DNA of 64,000 bases, taken from positions 1-64,000 of the forward strand of contig JAHBXX010000005.1 in assembly GCA_019636245.1 (NCBI GenBank), in the 5' to 3' direction. This document shows, piece by piece, positions 44,744-54,026 of this stretch; position 1 is the stretch's first letter, and every line of letters starts with the position of its first letter. This DNA comes from Planctomycetota bacterium. Its GTDB lineage: Bacteria > Planctomycetota > UBA1135 > UBA2386. Position numbers and translations under genes: made by a program. The notes beneath the pieces were generated by a model. The model was not told the origin of the DNA. It saw nothing but the letters and a program-made list of their open reading frames with translations, and did not search any database.

Positions 44744-46624
44744 TCACAGCGCCTGCAGCTCGTACATGCGCCGGTAGGCGCCGTTCCTGGCCAGCAGGTC
44801 CGCGTGCGAGCCCTGCTCGACGACCCGGCCGCGGTCGAGCACGACGATGATGTCGGCGCTGACGATCGTCGACAACCGGTGGGCGATGACGAACGACGTG
44901 CGCCCGCGGCGCAGGTTGTCCAGGGCCCGCTGCACCAGTTCCTCGCTCTCCGAGTCCAGCGAGGACGTGGCCTCGTCGAGGAACAGGAGCGCCGGATCGC
45001 GCAGGATCGCCCGGGCGATCGTCAACCGCTGCATCTGCCCGCCGGACAGGTTGCTGCCGCGTTCGCCGACCAGGGTGTCGTAGCCCTGCGGCTGCGCGAC
45101 GACGAACTCGTGGATGTTCGCCGCCCGCGCCGCGGCCTCGATCTCGGCCTGCGTGGCGCCGGGCCGCCCGTAGGCGATGTTCTCGCGGATCGTCGTGTTG
45201 AACAGGAACGGCTGCTGGCTGACCACCGCCGTGTGGGCACGGAAGTCGGCGAGGCGGACCTCGCGCAGGTCGACGCCGTCGACCAGGATCGAGCCGCGCT
45301 GCGGATCGTGGAACCGCAGCAGCAGGTCGAGGGTCGTCGACTTGCCGCTGCCGGACGGCCCGACCAGCGCCACCGTCTGGCCGGCCGCCACCTTCAGGTC
45401 GATGCCGCGCAGCACCGGCTCCTCGCCGTAGGCGAACCACACGTCGCGCAGCTCGATGTCGCCGCGCACCTGCGGCAGCGGCCGGCCGCCGCGCGCGGCC
45501 GGATCCGCCGGCGCGGCGAGGATCGCGTCGATTCCGCGCAGGGCGCCGGCCGACTCCATCAGCACGTGGTAGGCGCGGGTCACCCGCTTGACGTGCTGGT
45601 AGGTGGTGGCGAGCGGCATCATCAGCACGGCCACGTCGTCGAACTGGATGCTGCCGTCGACGAGCACCACGTAGCCGAGCATCACCAGCAGCACCGCGAA
45701 GCCGAGCTGGTAGCCGACGAAGGTCTGCGCCATCGACAGCCCCTTGGCGCGCAGCATGCGCCTGGTGCGCTCCAGGAAGGTGCGCGTGCTGCCTTCGAAC
45801 TCGCCGAGGCGCACGGTCTCGAGCTGGAAGGCCTTGACGGTGCGGATGCCGGTCAGGATCTGGTTCAGCGCCTCGGTCGTCTCCCCCATCGCCTGCAGGG
45901 TCTTCGAGCTGCGCCGGCTGACCCGCCGCCCCTGCCGGTAGAGCGGGATCGCCATCAGCGGCACCATCACCAGCAGCACCCAGATCGCCTGCGGGAACGC
46001 CCAGGCGACGATGACCAGATTGCCGAGGATCATCATCGGGTCGACGACGATGTTGTCGGTCGCCAGCTCGAACGAGCGCTGCATGACCTGGGTGTCGTTC
46101 GTGACCCGGCTGATCATCTCGCCCATGCGCTGCCGACCGTAGAAGCGCAGCGGCAGATCCAGGAAGTGCTGCGCCAGCTCGACGCGCAGGTCGGCGACGA
46201 GGCGGACCGCGAAGAAGCGCGAGATCGTCTGCACGAAGTAGATCGTCACCGCGCCGAGCAGGCCGCAGAGCACCGCCACCACCGCGCAGGCCAGCACGAC
46301 GTTCATGCCCATGCTGGCGAAGCCGCCGCCGAGCCAGCCGGCCAGCGTCTCGGCGAAGGCGCGGAAGCCGCGGTTGAAGTCGTCGAGGAACTGGCTGAAC
46401 ACCCGATCGTCGGCCGGCGGCACGCCCGCGGCGGCGTTGTCCGACTGCATGCCCAGCTCGAACATCAGCGGCTTCACGAGCACCAGCGGCAGCTTCGTGA
46501 AGGCAGCCTCGAGGGCGCCGAACAGCAGCATCGCGGCGACCATGCCGCGGTAGCGCACGATCGCGCGCCACAGGCGCCGCAGCAGCGGCCCGAGACTCGG
46601 TTCGGGGGCGGAAGGCTCGGTCAC
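44744..46624 (-). CDS. MsbA-type ABC exporter (lipid A/lipid flippase family)
   Basis: 626 residues from GTG 46624. One ABC membrane domain with six helices (residues ~20-345; MISRVTNDTQVMQRSFELAT, LNQILTGIRTVKAFQLE) is fused to a nucleotide-binding domain: Walker A LVGPSGSGKSTTLD, Q loop VSQQPFLFN, signature NLSGGQMQRL, Walker B ALLFLDEATSSLD, and His switch VIAHRLSTI. The half-transporter will dimerise; similarity suggests lipid export. The upstream extension to GTG 46723 encodes a Pro/Arg-rich leader that I judge non-coding. A longer insert between helices 1 and 2 (MQSDNAAAGVPPADDRVFSQ) is periplasmic. Confidence 0.9.
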   Translation of the reverse strand: MTEPSAPEPSLGPLLRRLWRAIVRYRGMVAAMLLFGALEAAFTKLPLVLVKPLMFELGMQSDNAAAGVPPADDRVFSQFLDDFNRGFRAFAETLAGWLGGGFASMGMNVVLACAVVAVLCGLLGAVTIYFVQTISRFFAVRLVADLRVELAQHFLDLPLRFYGRQRMGEMISRVTNDTQVMQRSFELATDNIVVDPMMILGNLVIVAWAFPQAIWVLLVMVPLMAIPLYRQGRRVSRRSSKTLQAMGETTEALNQILTGIRTVKAFQLETVRLGEFEGSTRTFLERTRRMLRAKGLSMAQTFVGYQLGFAVLLVMLGYVVLVDGSIQFDDVAVLMMPLATTYQHVKRVTRAYHVLMESAGALRGIDAILAAPADPAARGGRPLPQVRGDIELRDVWFAYGEEPVLRGIDLKVAAGQTVALVGPSGSGKSTTLDLLLRFHDPQRGSILVDGVDLREVRLADFRAHTAVVSQQPFLFNTTIRENIAYGRPGATQAEIEAAARAANIHEFVVAQPQGYDTLVGERGSNLSGGQMQRLTIARAILRDPALLFLDEATSSLDSESEELVQRALDNLRRGRTSFVIAHRLSTIVSADIIVVLDRGRVVEQGSHADLLARNGAYRRMYELQAL

Positions 46625-46751
46625 GGGGCGTTGTCCGGCAGCATGGCCGGGCCCCGCCCGCGGTTCCACAGCTACCGCCGGCTGCGACGGCAGTTCGGCA
46701 CAGTCCCGCGCCGGGGGCGACACCGGTCGGGCGGCGGCGCGCGCCCGCCGT

Positions 46752-48350
46752 TCAGTCGAGCTTCATCCGGCCGACGACCTCGTTCGCCCAGTCGAGGAAC
46801 CGGCGCGTCACGTAGTCCTCCCGCACCAGCTGCCGCTCGCGTTCGTTGCGCACGTCGACGCGCTTGCGCGCCGGGGTGCGGGTGTTGACGCGCGCCAGGA
46901 ACCAGCCGTCCGGCCCCGGCAGCGGGCCGACGGTCTTGCCGATCGGCGCCTCGAAGAACAGGTAGTCGGCCAGCGAGAAGCCGTCGTGCAGCTGCGTGAA
47001 CTCGCTCTCGCGCAGGTTCTGCTTGACCTGGTTCAAGGGCAGCAGGCCGAGGCGGCCGCGCTTCTCGTCGTTGTGGTAGAACTCGGTGTGCCGCGACAGC
47101 GCATCGTCGAAGGTGATCTCCTTGCGCTCCATCGCCGCCAGCATGGCCTCGCAACGCTGCTTGGCCTGCTCCATGCCGTCGGGCTCCCAGGCGCCGGTCT
47201 TCGGGTTGCGGGCCATGAACGGGATCACGTCGACCGCCGTCTGTCCGTCCGCGAAGAACGCCGCGTACTTCTCGGCGTGCGCCTGCAGGCGCTCGTCGTC
47301 GATCTCGTCCTTGATCATCTCGGCGTAGGACGCCACCAGCCGCCAGCGGGCGCGGAACGCCTCGAGGCACGGATAGCCCTTGAAGCGCGTGGCGATGATC
47401 TCGACCGTGAACGGCGTCGAGTCGAACGGCGCCCGGTACTCGTCGTAGCGGCGGCGGAACTCGTCGTCGCTCAGGTAGGCGCCGGCGGCCACCAGTTCCT
47501 GGCGCATCGCCTCGCGCGCGACGACCTCCTGGATGGCGCGCTCGAGGTCCTGCACGTAGAGGCCCTGCTTCACGTAGTCGAACGCCTCCTCGGTGCCCCA
47601 CTGCAGGTCGTTGACCTGCAGCACGACCTCGGGCGGCAGGCCGTGCGACGCGTAGCGGATGTCGCTCCAGCCGCGCAGCCCCTTCTGCACGAAGTTGCGC
47701 ATCATCTGCATCCAGAACTCGGGCAGCTGCCGCGGCTGGCCGCTGGCGTCGGCCGCCTCGGTCGCCTTCTCGAGCTGCTCGAGGAAGCGTGGTCCCTGGT
47801 CGCTGTTGGTCTGCGACTTGATCGCCTCCTTGGTGATGTCCGGCCAGTCCTTCGGTCCGCCGGGGAAGAACACCTTGTCGAACAGGATCGACTCCTTGCG
47901 CTGCTCGAGGAAGGTCTCCTTGCTGAGGCCGTATTGCGACCGCACGACCTCCCAGAAGTCGACCCCGGGGTTCTTGGTCTCGAACTCGGTCTTCATCGGC
48001 GCCAGCTGCCGGAGCACGTCCTCGTCGGTGACGAGGAAGTCCTCGGCCTTGCGGCCGCCCGCCTCGACCTGGCGGCGCAGCTCCTCGAGGATGAAGAAGT
48101 TGGCGACCTTCGACTCGACCAGCTTGCCGCCGGCCAGGTAGACCGCCTCGCGCATCACCTCGCGCGGGTCGAGCTGGCGGCCGTTGACCTTGATGCTGCT
48201 GAGCAGCCGGGCCCGCTCCTGCACCAGCTGGTCCTCGTACTGGCCGACCTCGCGGCGCAGGGCGCGGATCTGTTCGGTGAGATCCTGCGCCATGGCAGGG
48301 GCGGCGACGGCGGCCGCCAACGCGACGGCCAGGAAGGAGGAGCGGTGCAT
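46752..48350 (-). CDS. Periplasmic foldase-type protein with parvulin-like segment
   Basis: 532 residues with a signal peptide (SSFLAVALAAAVAAPAMAQ) from ATG 48350. The N-terminal helical part (KVNGRQLDPREVMREAVYLA, LVESKVANFFILEELRRQVE) resembles SurA/PrsA/PpiD chaperone regions. A C-terminal segment, RKEITFDDALSRHTEFYHND then GRLGLLPL, looks like a PpiC/parvulin rotamase with 'S-x-D-x-x-x-x-x-GGxLGxxxxG' relaxed to GRLGLLPL, so catalysis is doubtful. It probably helps exported proteins fold. It sits 127 bases from the MsbA-like gene on the same strand and diverges from the unknown gene at 48528. Confidence 0.75.
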   Translation of the reverse strand: MHRSSFLAVALAAAVAAPAMAQDLTEQIRALRREVGQYEDQLVQERARLLSSIKVNGRQLDPREVMREAVYLAGGKLVESKVANFFILEELRRQVEAGGRKAEDFLVTDEDVLRQLAPMKTEFETKNPGVDFWEVVRSQYGLSKETFLEQRKESILFDKVFFPGGPKDWPDITKEAIKSQTNSDQGPRFLEQLEKATEAADASGQPRQLPEFWMQMMRNFVQKGLRGWSDIRYASHGLPPEVVLQVNDLQWGTEEAFDYVKQGLYVQDLERAIQEVVAREAMRQELVAAGAYLSDDEFRRRYDEYRAPFDSTPFTVEIIATRFKGYPCLEAFRARWRLVASYAEMIKDEIDDERLQAHAEKYAAFFADGQTAVDVIPFMARNPKTGAWEPDGMEQAKQRCEAMLAAMERKEITFDDALSRHTEFYHNDEKRGRLGLLPLNQVKQNLRESEFTQLHDGFSLADYLFFEAPIGKTVGPLPGPDGWFLARVNTRTPARKRVDVRNERERQLVREDYVTRRFLDWANEVVGRMKLD

Positions 48351-48509
48351 CGGAGTCCGGGAGCGGGAGGAAAAGGGGCGGCAGTCTACCGCGGCAGCGC
48401 GGCGAAACGAACCGGTGCCGGGTTTCCTCCCGGGATGCGCGGCGGGCCCCGGCGCCCCTGCCCGGCCGCGGGCCTTGCGCCCGCGTGCCGGACCGGGCGC
48501 CTGGGGCGG

Positions 48510-48527
48510 TAGCATCGGACCCGCCGC
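48510..48527 (+). promoter_or_regulatory. Candidate -10 element of the 48.5-52 kb operon
   Basis: TAGCAT (48510-48515) is 12 bases before ATG 48528 and there is no Shine-Dalgarno sequence, so the first gene is likely read from a leader of only a few bases. Confidence 0.4.
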
Positions 48528-49211
48528 ATGAGCTACGACCCACGCACGATCGCCTTCACCGCCGAGATCCTGCACCCGCCGCAACCGCCGCGGGCCGATC
48601 TCGCCCAGAGCCTGCACAACACGCTCTACCGCCAGCCGGCGATCGGCTACCAGAACTTCCAGGTGGCGCCCGACGGGATCCACCTGACCAACCTGCCGCA
48701 GGCCCCCGGCCAGATCTCGGCGGCGACGCTGACCTGGGACCGCCTCGTGCTGCGCGAGGAGCTGCGCGGCAGCACCGTCGAAGACTTCGCCACCCGGGTC
48801 GTCAACGTCACCTCGACCGCGTTCCAGACCCTCGGCCTGGTCACCTCGCTGGCGCAGCAGTTCGTGGTCCGGTCGCTGGTGCAGCCACGGCACTTCCGCG
48901 ACGGCCGCGAGTTCCTGAGCCGGCGCCTGATCGCGCCCGGCAACGACGCCTGGCAGGCCCTCGGCCGCCCGCTGCAGTCGCTCGGCATCCGCCTCGTGCT
49001 GCCGCCGCCCGCCGGCAGCCGCGGCGCCTTCCAGGTGCGCATCGAGTCGTGGCCGCAGGATCCGCGCTCGCTGTGGCTCGAGAACACCGGCAGCTTCACC
49101 GGGCCGATCGCCGCGGGTGACGCGCCGCAGCTCGCCGAGCTACTCTACGAGACCTACCGCTACCTGACCGGCCCCGTCGCCGCCTACCTGGCGGCCCTCG
49201 ACACCCCGTGA
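48528..49211 (+). CDS. Hypothetical protein, first gene of a coupled four-gene run
   Basis: 227 residues, no signal peptide or membrane helix. I do not recognise the family. It begins SYDPRTIAFTAEILHPPQPP, is rich in strand-forming stretches (GYQNFQVAPDGIHLTNLPQA, GIRLVLPPPAGSRGAFQVRI), and ends with a helix (LAELLYETYRYLTGPVAAYL). The fold looks like a two-layer alpha/beta protein. It is followed by a lipoprotein, a HEAT protein and a gluzincin-like protein, each joined by a GTGA overlap, so all four are made together. Confidence 0.7.
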   Translation: MSYDPRTIAFTAEILHPPQPPRADLAQSLHNTLYRQPAIGYQNFQVAPDGIHLTNLPQAPGQISAATLTWDRLVLREELRGSTVEDFATRVVNVTSTAFQTLGLVTSLAQQFVVRSLVQPRHFRDGREFLSRRLIAPGNDAWQALGRPLQSLGIRLVLPPPAGSRGAFQVRIESWPQDPRSLWLENTGSFTGPIAAGDAPQLAELLYETYRYLTGPVAAYLAALDTP

Positions 49212-49870
49212 ACTGCCGCCGCCTCACCGCCGCGCTCGCCGCCCTGGCCGCCGCCGGCTGCACCCCGGACCAGGCACCCGACGACCGCCTGCTGGTCGTC
49301 GACGGCATCGCCATCACCCTCGCCGACGTCGAGCCCTACGTCGCGTGGATGGACGCCTTCCTGCCCGAGGGCGGTCGCAAGGCGAAGGTGCTGCGCGTGA
49401 TCGACGAGCACCTGCTGCCGCTGCGGCTGGCGCAGCGGGCCTTCCCCGAGCAGCGGCAGCGCCTGCGCGAGCAGGCCCAGGCGCTGTGCTCGGTGGCCAC
49501 CAACGCGCACGAACTCGACGAGCAGTCGCGGCAGATCGGCGACCGCTCGCGCCGCACCGTCACCCGCCTGACCCCCCGCCTGCCGGCGGCGATGTTCCTG
49601 TTCGACCCCGCCCGCACCGGCGCGGTGAGTCCGCCGCTCGAGGTCCCCTACGGCTGGATCGTCGCCGCCGCCTTCGACCTCACCGAATCGGCGCTGGCGA
49701 TCGACGACATCGTCGACGCCCTGCAGGTCGGCTTCATGACGCACGACGCCGAATCCTGGGGCACCTGGCTGCGCGCCGAACGGCAGCGCATCGCCGCGAC
49801 GGTGACGCACGTGCACCCCGACTACCGCGAGGCCATGCCCGAGTGGCTGCAACTGCCGAGAACCCCGTGA
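49208..49870 (+). CDS. Lipoprotein with foldase-like N-terminal segment
   Basis: 220 residues. The N-terminus is a lipoprotein signal with lipobox LAAAGC; Cys17 or so would be acylated. The start of the mature part, LLVVDGIAITLADVEPYVAW, matches the 'VNGxxITxxDVxxxxxxxD' opening of SurA/PpiD-type chaperones, and the rest is helical. A later part, SPPLEVPYGWIVAAAFDL, recalls a parvulin end, but the rotamase motif is missing. The GTG start overlaps the previous stop. Function unknown, possibly a folding helper. Confidence 0.65.
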   Translation: MNCRRLTAALAALAAAGCTPDQAPDDRLLVVDGIAITLADVEPYVAWMDAFLPEGGRKAKVLRVIDEHLLPLRLAQRAFPEQRQRLREQAQALCSVATNAHELDEQSRQIGDRSRRTVTRLTPRLPAAMFLFDPARTGAVSPPLEVPYGWIVAAAFDLTESALAIDDIVDALQVGFMTHDAESWGTWLRAERQRIAATVTHVHPDYREAMPEWLQLPRTP

Positions 49871-50727
49871 ACCGAACCTCTCCGACCTGCCGCACGGCCG
49901 CGCTCGCCTGGGCGCTGGCGTGGCTCGCTCCGATCCCCGCCCAAACCGACGGCGACGCCGGGCCGCCGCCCAAGCTCGAACAGTGGCCCGAGCTGAAGGA
50001 CGCCGACAAGGAACGCGTGCTGGCGCTGGCCGGCCAGTTCAAGAAGGCCGACCAGGCCCTGCACGCAGCCGCCAGCCGGCAACTGCTCGAACTCGGCGCC
50101 GGCGCGGCGCCGCTGCTGTTCCAGCAGGTCTCCGACCGCGCCGACAACACCAACGCGCCGCTGTTCGCCGTGCTCGACACGATGCTCGACCGGCGCCACG
50201 CGGCGCTGATGGCGCGCGAGGTCAAGAAGCCGCGCGTCGAACTGCGCCGCTATCTGGTGCAGCGGCTGTGCGCCTTCACCGACCGCGACCTGCTGCCGGT
50301 GCTGCAGTCGGCGAGCAAGGACAAGGACGAGGCGACGGCGTTCTACGGCGCGCTGGGCGCGCTGGCGCTGAAGGACCGCGACGCCCTGGCGCCGGTGCTC
50401 GCCTACAGCAAGACGCACTGGCAGGAGGTCGGCGCGTTCGTCGGCACCGTGCTGCCGGCCGCGCGCTCGACCGAGGCCGGCGAATGGGCCTGGGAAGCGA
50501 TCGCCAAGGCTGCGCCCACCGACCAGATGGCGGGCCTGCGGCTCCTGCGCAGCCTCGCCACCAAGGACCAGGCGCTCTTGCTGCGGCGCTACCTCGAGGC
50601 CAGCGACCACACGGTCAAGCGCGAGGCCGTGAACACCGCCCGGGTGCTGCACGGCGAGGCCCCGCAGGAGAACCTGACCGTGTTCCAGGCGATCGAACAG
50701 GCCAAGCAATGGCTGCAGAAGCTGTGA
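49867..50727 (+). CDS. Exported HEAT-repeat protein
   Basis: 286 residues from GTG 49867 (GTGA overlap). A signal peptide (ALAWALAWLAPIPAQT) precedes alpha-helical repeats of HEAT/Arm type: HAAASRQLLELGAGAAPLLF, KPRVELRRYLVQRLCAFTDR, and ATAFYGALGALALKDRDALA. Such repeats bind other proteins. It lies between a lipoprotein and a protein with a broken metalloprotease site, all co-translated, so it may be a scaffold in an exported complex. No enzymatic residues recognised. Confidence 0.75.
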   Translation: MNRTSPTCRTAALAWALAWLAPIPAQTDGDAGPPPKLEQWPELKDADKERVLALAGQFKKADQALHAAASRQLLELGAGAAPLLFQQVSDRADNTNAPLFAVLDTMLDRRHAALMAREVKKPRVELRRYLVQRLCAFTDRDLLPVLQSASKDKDEATAFYGALGALALKDRDALAPVLAYSKTHWQEVGAFVGTVLPAARSTEAGEWAWEAIAKAAPTDQMAGLRLLRSLATKDQALLLRRYLEASDHTVKREAVNTARVLHGEAPQENLTVFQAIEQAKQWLQKL

Positions 50728-51977
50728 CCACCGCCCCGCTGCGCCGCGCCACGGCGTGGATCCTGGCGCCGCTGCTCGCCGCGGCGCCGCTCGCCGGCCA
50801 GGGCGACAAGCCGCCGAAGTGGCGCGTCGACCCGTACACGAAGCACGAGCCGGAGGCGATGCAGAAGGCGGGCATCGTCTCGTTCGGGCCGTTCCGGTTC
50901 GGCAACCTCGCCGACAAGTCGATCCAGAACACCGACATCGACAAGGCGATCGAGTTCGCGCAGATCCTGTGGCTCGAGACGCCGCACTTCCGCATCGGCA
51001 CCAACCTGCCGGCCTGGCCGGTGCCGACCGACCCGGAGACGCGCAACAAGGTCCGCGGCGAGCTGACGGAGCTGGCGACGAAGCTGCCCGGCGTGAACCC
51101 GAAGACGCGCTCGCTCGATCCGTGGCTGCGCGCGCACCTGACGGCGTTCCGGATGGAGAAGCTGTATGCCGAGACGTGCGCGCTGTTCGGCGTCGAGGAC
51201 AAGGACTTCCCCAAGGACGCCGCCGAGGTCGTGGTCCAGGAGGGCGCCCGCTACATGGGCTACGGGCCCTACCTCGGCATGCGCGACAAGTACCTGGTGC
51301 TGGTGTTCGAGAAGCAGGGGCCGTTCCTGCAGTACATGAAGCAGTTCCTCGGCCGCGACAGCAAGCACCCGCAGCGCCACCACTTCGTCGAGAGCGGCTC
51401 GCTGTTGTTCACGATGCCGACCGAGTCGAACGAGTTCCCGCGCAAGCACGACACGGCGACCCACTGCGCGCTGGCGTTCAACGTCAGCCAGAACCTGCTC
51501 GATGGCTTCCGCCACTACGGCTACGACCTGCCGGTGTGGCTGCGCGAGGGCTGGAGCCACTGGAACGGCCGCCGCGTCGACCCGAAGTGGAACAACTTCG
51601 ACCAGAACGAGGGCTCGCTGGCGGACATGAAGACGACCTGGCGCTGGGAGGTCTACTGCCGCGGGCTGGTCGGCAGCTCCGGCAAGTTCGCGCCGTTCCC
51701 GGAGGCGCTGAAGTGGCGCGACTTCGGCAACATCGGCTTCGACGACCACGTCGCGGTCTGGTCGCGCGTCGACTGGCTCCTGTCGCAGGGGCCGGAGAAG
51801 TGGCGCAAGTTCCTGTTCGCGGTCAAGGGGCGCGTCGATCCGAAGACCTGGGCGCCCGACCACGCGGATCTCGTCGGCGCGACGCGGCAGGCGCTGCAGG
51901 ATGCGTACGGGATCTCGGTGCTGCAGTTCGACGAGAAGTGGATCGAGTGGGTCAAGGCGACCTATCCGAGCCAGTGA
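50724..51977 (+). CDS. Exported gluzincin-like protein lacking HExxH
   Basis: 417 residues from GTG 50724, which overlaps the preceding stop (GTGA); ATG 50709 is an alternative. The signal peptide is ATAWILAPLLAAAPLAGQG. The centre looks like a 'peptidase MA' fold: a helix around DTATHCALAFNVSQNLLDGF where HExxH would be, followed 13-20 residues later by LPVWLREGWSHWNGRRVD, the usual 'LPxWLxEGxAxY' Glu segment. The zinc-binding HExxH is replaced by THCAL, so it is probably a non-catalytic relative. The remainder is rich in aromatic and Lys residues. Last gene of the run. Confidence 0.6.
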   Translation: MTTAPLRRATAWILAPLLAAAPLAGQGDKPPKWRVDPYTKHEPEAMQKAGIVSFGPFRFGNLADKSIQNTDIDKAIEFAQILWLETPHFRIGTNLPAWPVPTDPETRNKVRGELTELATKLPGVNPKTRSLDPWLRAHLTAFRMEKLYAETCALFGVEDKDFPKDAAEVVVQEGARYMGYGPYLGMRDKYLVLVFEKQGPFLQYMKQFLGRDSKHPQRHHFVESGSLLFTMPTESNEFPRKHDTATHCALAFNVSQNLLDGFRHYGYDLPVWLREGWSHWNGRRVDPKWNNFDQNEGSLADMKTTWRWEVYCRGLVGSSGKFAPFPEALKWRDFGNIGFDDHVAVWSRVDWLLSQGPEKWRKFLFAVKGRVDPKTWAPDHADLVGATRQALQDAYGISVLQFDEKWIEWVKATYPSQ

Positions 51978-51988
51978 CCGGGCGGGGC

Positions 51989-53903
51989 ATGGACGCTTCC
52001 ACGCCGCAGCCCGATCCACGCACCGCACCGGGCGACCGCGTGCAGTCGACGGCGACCGGCGAGCTGCTGGCGTAGCTGGCGACGGCGACGCCGAAGCTCG
52101 ATGCGCAGCGGTTCGTGCTGGAGGGCGAGGTCGGGCAGGGCGGGATGGGGGTGGTGCTGAGGATCCACGACCGCTTCCTGAACCGGCGGTTGGCGATGAA
52201 GGTGCTGCTCGAGCGCGTTGCTGCGCGCGACGAGGAGGACAAGAAGCTCGCGAGCCAGTTGCTCGGGCGCTTCCTCGAGGAGGCGCAGGTGACGAGCCAG
52301 CTCGACCACCCGGGCGTGGTGCCGGTGCACGAGCTGGGGCTCGATGCGTCGGGCAAGGTCTACTTCACGATGCGGCTGGTGAAGGGGCGCACGGCGAGTG
52401 AAGTGTTCGCGGACGCGTTCGCCAACGCGAACGACTGGACGCTGACGCGCGCGCTCGAGGTCGTGCTGAAGGTGTGCGACACGATGGCGTATGCGCACGA
52501 CAAGGGGGTGCTGCATCGCGACCTGAAGCCGAGCAACGTGATGGTCGGCAGGTTCGGCGAGGTCTACGTGATGGACTGGGGCCTGGCGAAGGTGCTGGGC
52601 CAGCAGGACCGCCACGACCTGCGCATCCAGCAGGACGCGGGCACGGGCGTGTCGCGGATCGAATCGGCGCGCAAGCGCGATGCGGAGACCGACACGGCGT
52701 CGTCGGTGGTGTCGATGGACGGCCAGCAGCTCGGCACGCCGAGCTACATGCCGCCCGAGCAGGCGCGCAGCGAGGACTTGGACGCGCGGGCCGATGTCTA
52801 CGCCATCGGCGCGATGGTGTACGAGTTGCTGACGGGGCGGGCGCCGTACGTGAGCCCCGGTGTGCGGCAGCCGGCCTACCGGATCCTCAACGACGTCGTC
52901 GACGGGCCGCCCAAGCGCATCGAGCAGATCCAGAAGGGCGTGCCGGCGGAATTGGTGGCCATCGTCGAGCGCGCGATGGCGCGGCAGCGGGACGATCGCT
53001 ACCCGAACGTGATGGCGCTCGCCGCCGACGTGCGTGCGTTCCTCGCGCAGCGCGTCGTCACTGCCTACCGGACCGGTGCGCTCGTCGAGATGAAGCTATG
53101 GATGCGGCGCAACAAGGCGCTCGCCGCGAGCCTTGCCGCGGCGGCACTGATCCTGGTGCTCGGCATCGTGGTCACGACCGCATCGCGCAACGCCGAAGCC
53201 CGCGCGAAGGAGTCGTTCGCCGCAAAGGTGAACGACTTCGACCAGCTCGCGCAGGTCGTCACCTACGAGCGGCTGGTCGCCGCGGAGCCGACGTTGTCGC
53301 CGGGCTGGCCGGACCAGGTCGAGGCGATCGACGCATGGTTGCGCGACGCGCGGTCGCTGCTCGCGCAACGCGGCGAACTCGCCGGGACGGCGGCGCGGCA
53401 GTTGGTGCCTACGGATCCTGCGACGGCGACCGCGGCGCTGTTCCTGGCGAAGTCGCTGGGCGGACTGCTCGCCAAGCTGCCGAAGCTCGAGGGGCTCGTG
53501 CCCGAGATGGAGAAGCGGCAGCGTTGGGCGAAGTGCATCGGGCCGCTGACGCTGACGCATCCGAATGCGAAGGTCACGTGGGAGCAAGCGCGTGCGGCGA
53601 TCGCGAAGGCGGATGGCGTCGTCGCGAGCACGCTCTACGCGGGCCAGGACATCCCGCTGCGCGATGAGGACGTGTGGGGTCCTGTGGGAGTGGTGCTTCG
53701 ACGAGTACTCGGACTACGGCACGGAGCGAGTGGGTGATGGCCGCCGACCGGAGCCCCCTGATGGCTCCGTCGGCCGCTGCAGCCGCGGCGGCATCTATGG
53801 CGGCCATCCCGACGGCGCGCAGTCCCGCACCCGCGGCTTCATCTCCCCCACGAACCGCAACAGCATCCTGAGGCTGCGCACCGCCAGGACATTGCGACGT
53901 TGA
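51989..53903 (+). pseudogene. Decayed Ser/Thr kinase-SUMF1 gene
   Basis: ATG 51989 opens a frame with an in-frame TAG at 52073-52075 in the leader (codon context ELLA-stop-LATATPKLDAQRF). The kinase domain that follows is intact: GQGGMGVV, LAMKVL, HRDLKPSN, VMDWGLAKV, GTPSYMPPEQA. A membrane helix (LAAAALILVLGIVVTT) and a linker follow. At about 53680 the linker (LRDEDVWGPVG) runs out of frame into the end of a SUMF1 domain, read in the next frame: WEWCFDEYSDYG, then RCSRGGIYGGHPDGAQSRTR, ending at 53903. The first ~150 residues of SUMF1 are missing, so a deletion joined the two. A shortened protein could still start at GTG 52112. It resembles the gene at 12419 in layout. Confidence 0.8.
52026..52110 (+). 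repeat. Direct repeat copy 1 (kinase leader)
   Basis: 85 bases encoding PGDRVQSTATGELLA-stop-LATATPKLDAQR. The second copy is at 54905-54986, nearly identical apart from a few substitutions and a 3-base gap. In this copy the AAG lysine codon of the other has become TAG. Confidence 0.8.
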
Positions 53904-53923
53904 GACTTCACCCCTTCGCCACT

Positions 53924-53939
53924 CGACATCCCGATGTCG
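53924..53939. terminator. Hairpin after the kinase remnant
   Basis: CGACATC and GATGTCG flank CC, a 7-bp stem with a 2-base centre, in the 123-base gap after the SUMF1 remnant. Weak terminator candidate; GATGTCGGG recurs ~36 bases later. Confidence 0.25.
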
Positions 53940-54026
53940 GGTTGGGCGGACCGCGCTACAGCAGACCGTGATGTCGGGCGGTGCACGCGCTCTTGCCTCG
54001 GGCGCGTCGCGCGCAGCTGCCGCCCC

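Noticed and set aside
53904..54026. Palindrome as a phage or integron attachment site
   Set aside because: No integrase gene or flanking direct repeat of suitable kind; simple hairpin is the plainer reading.
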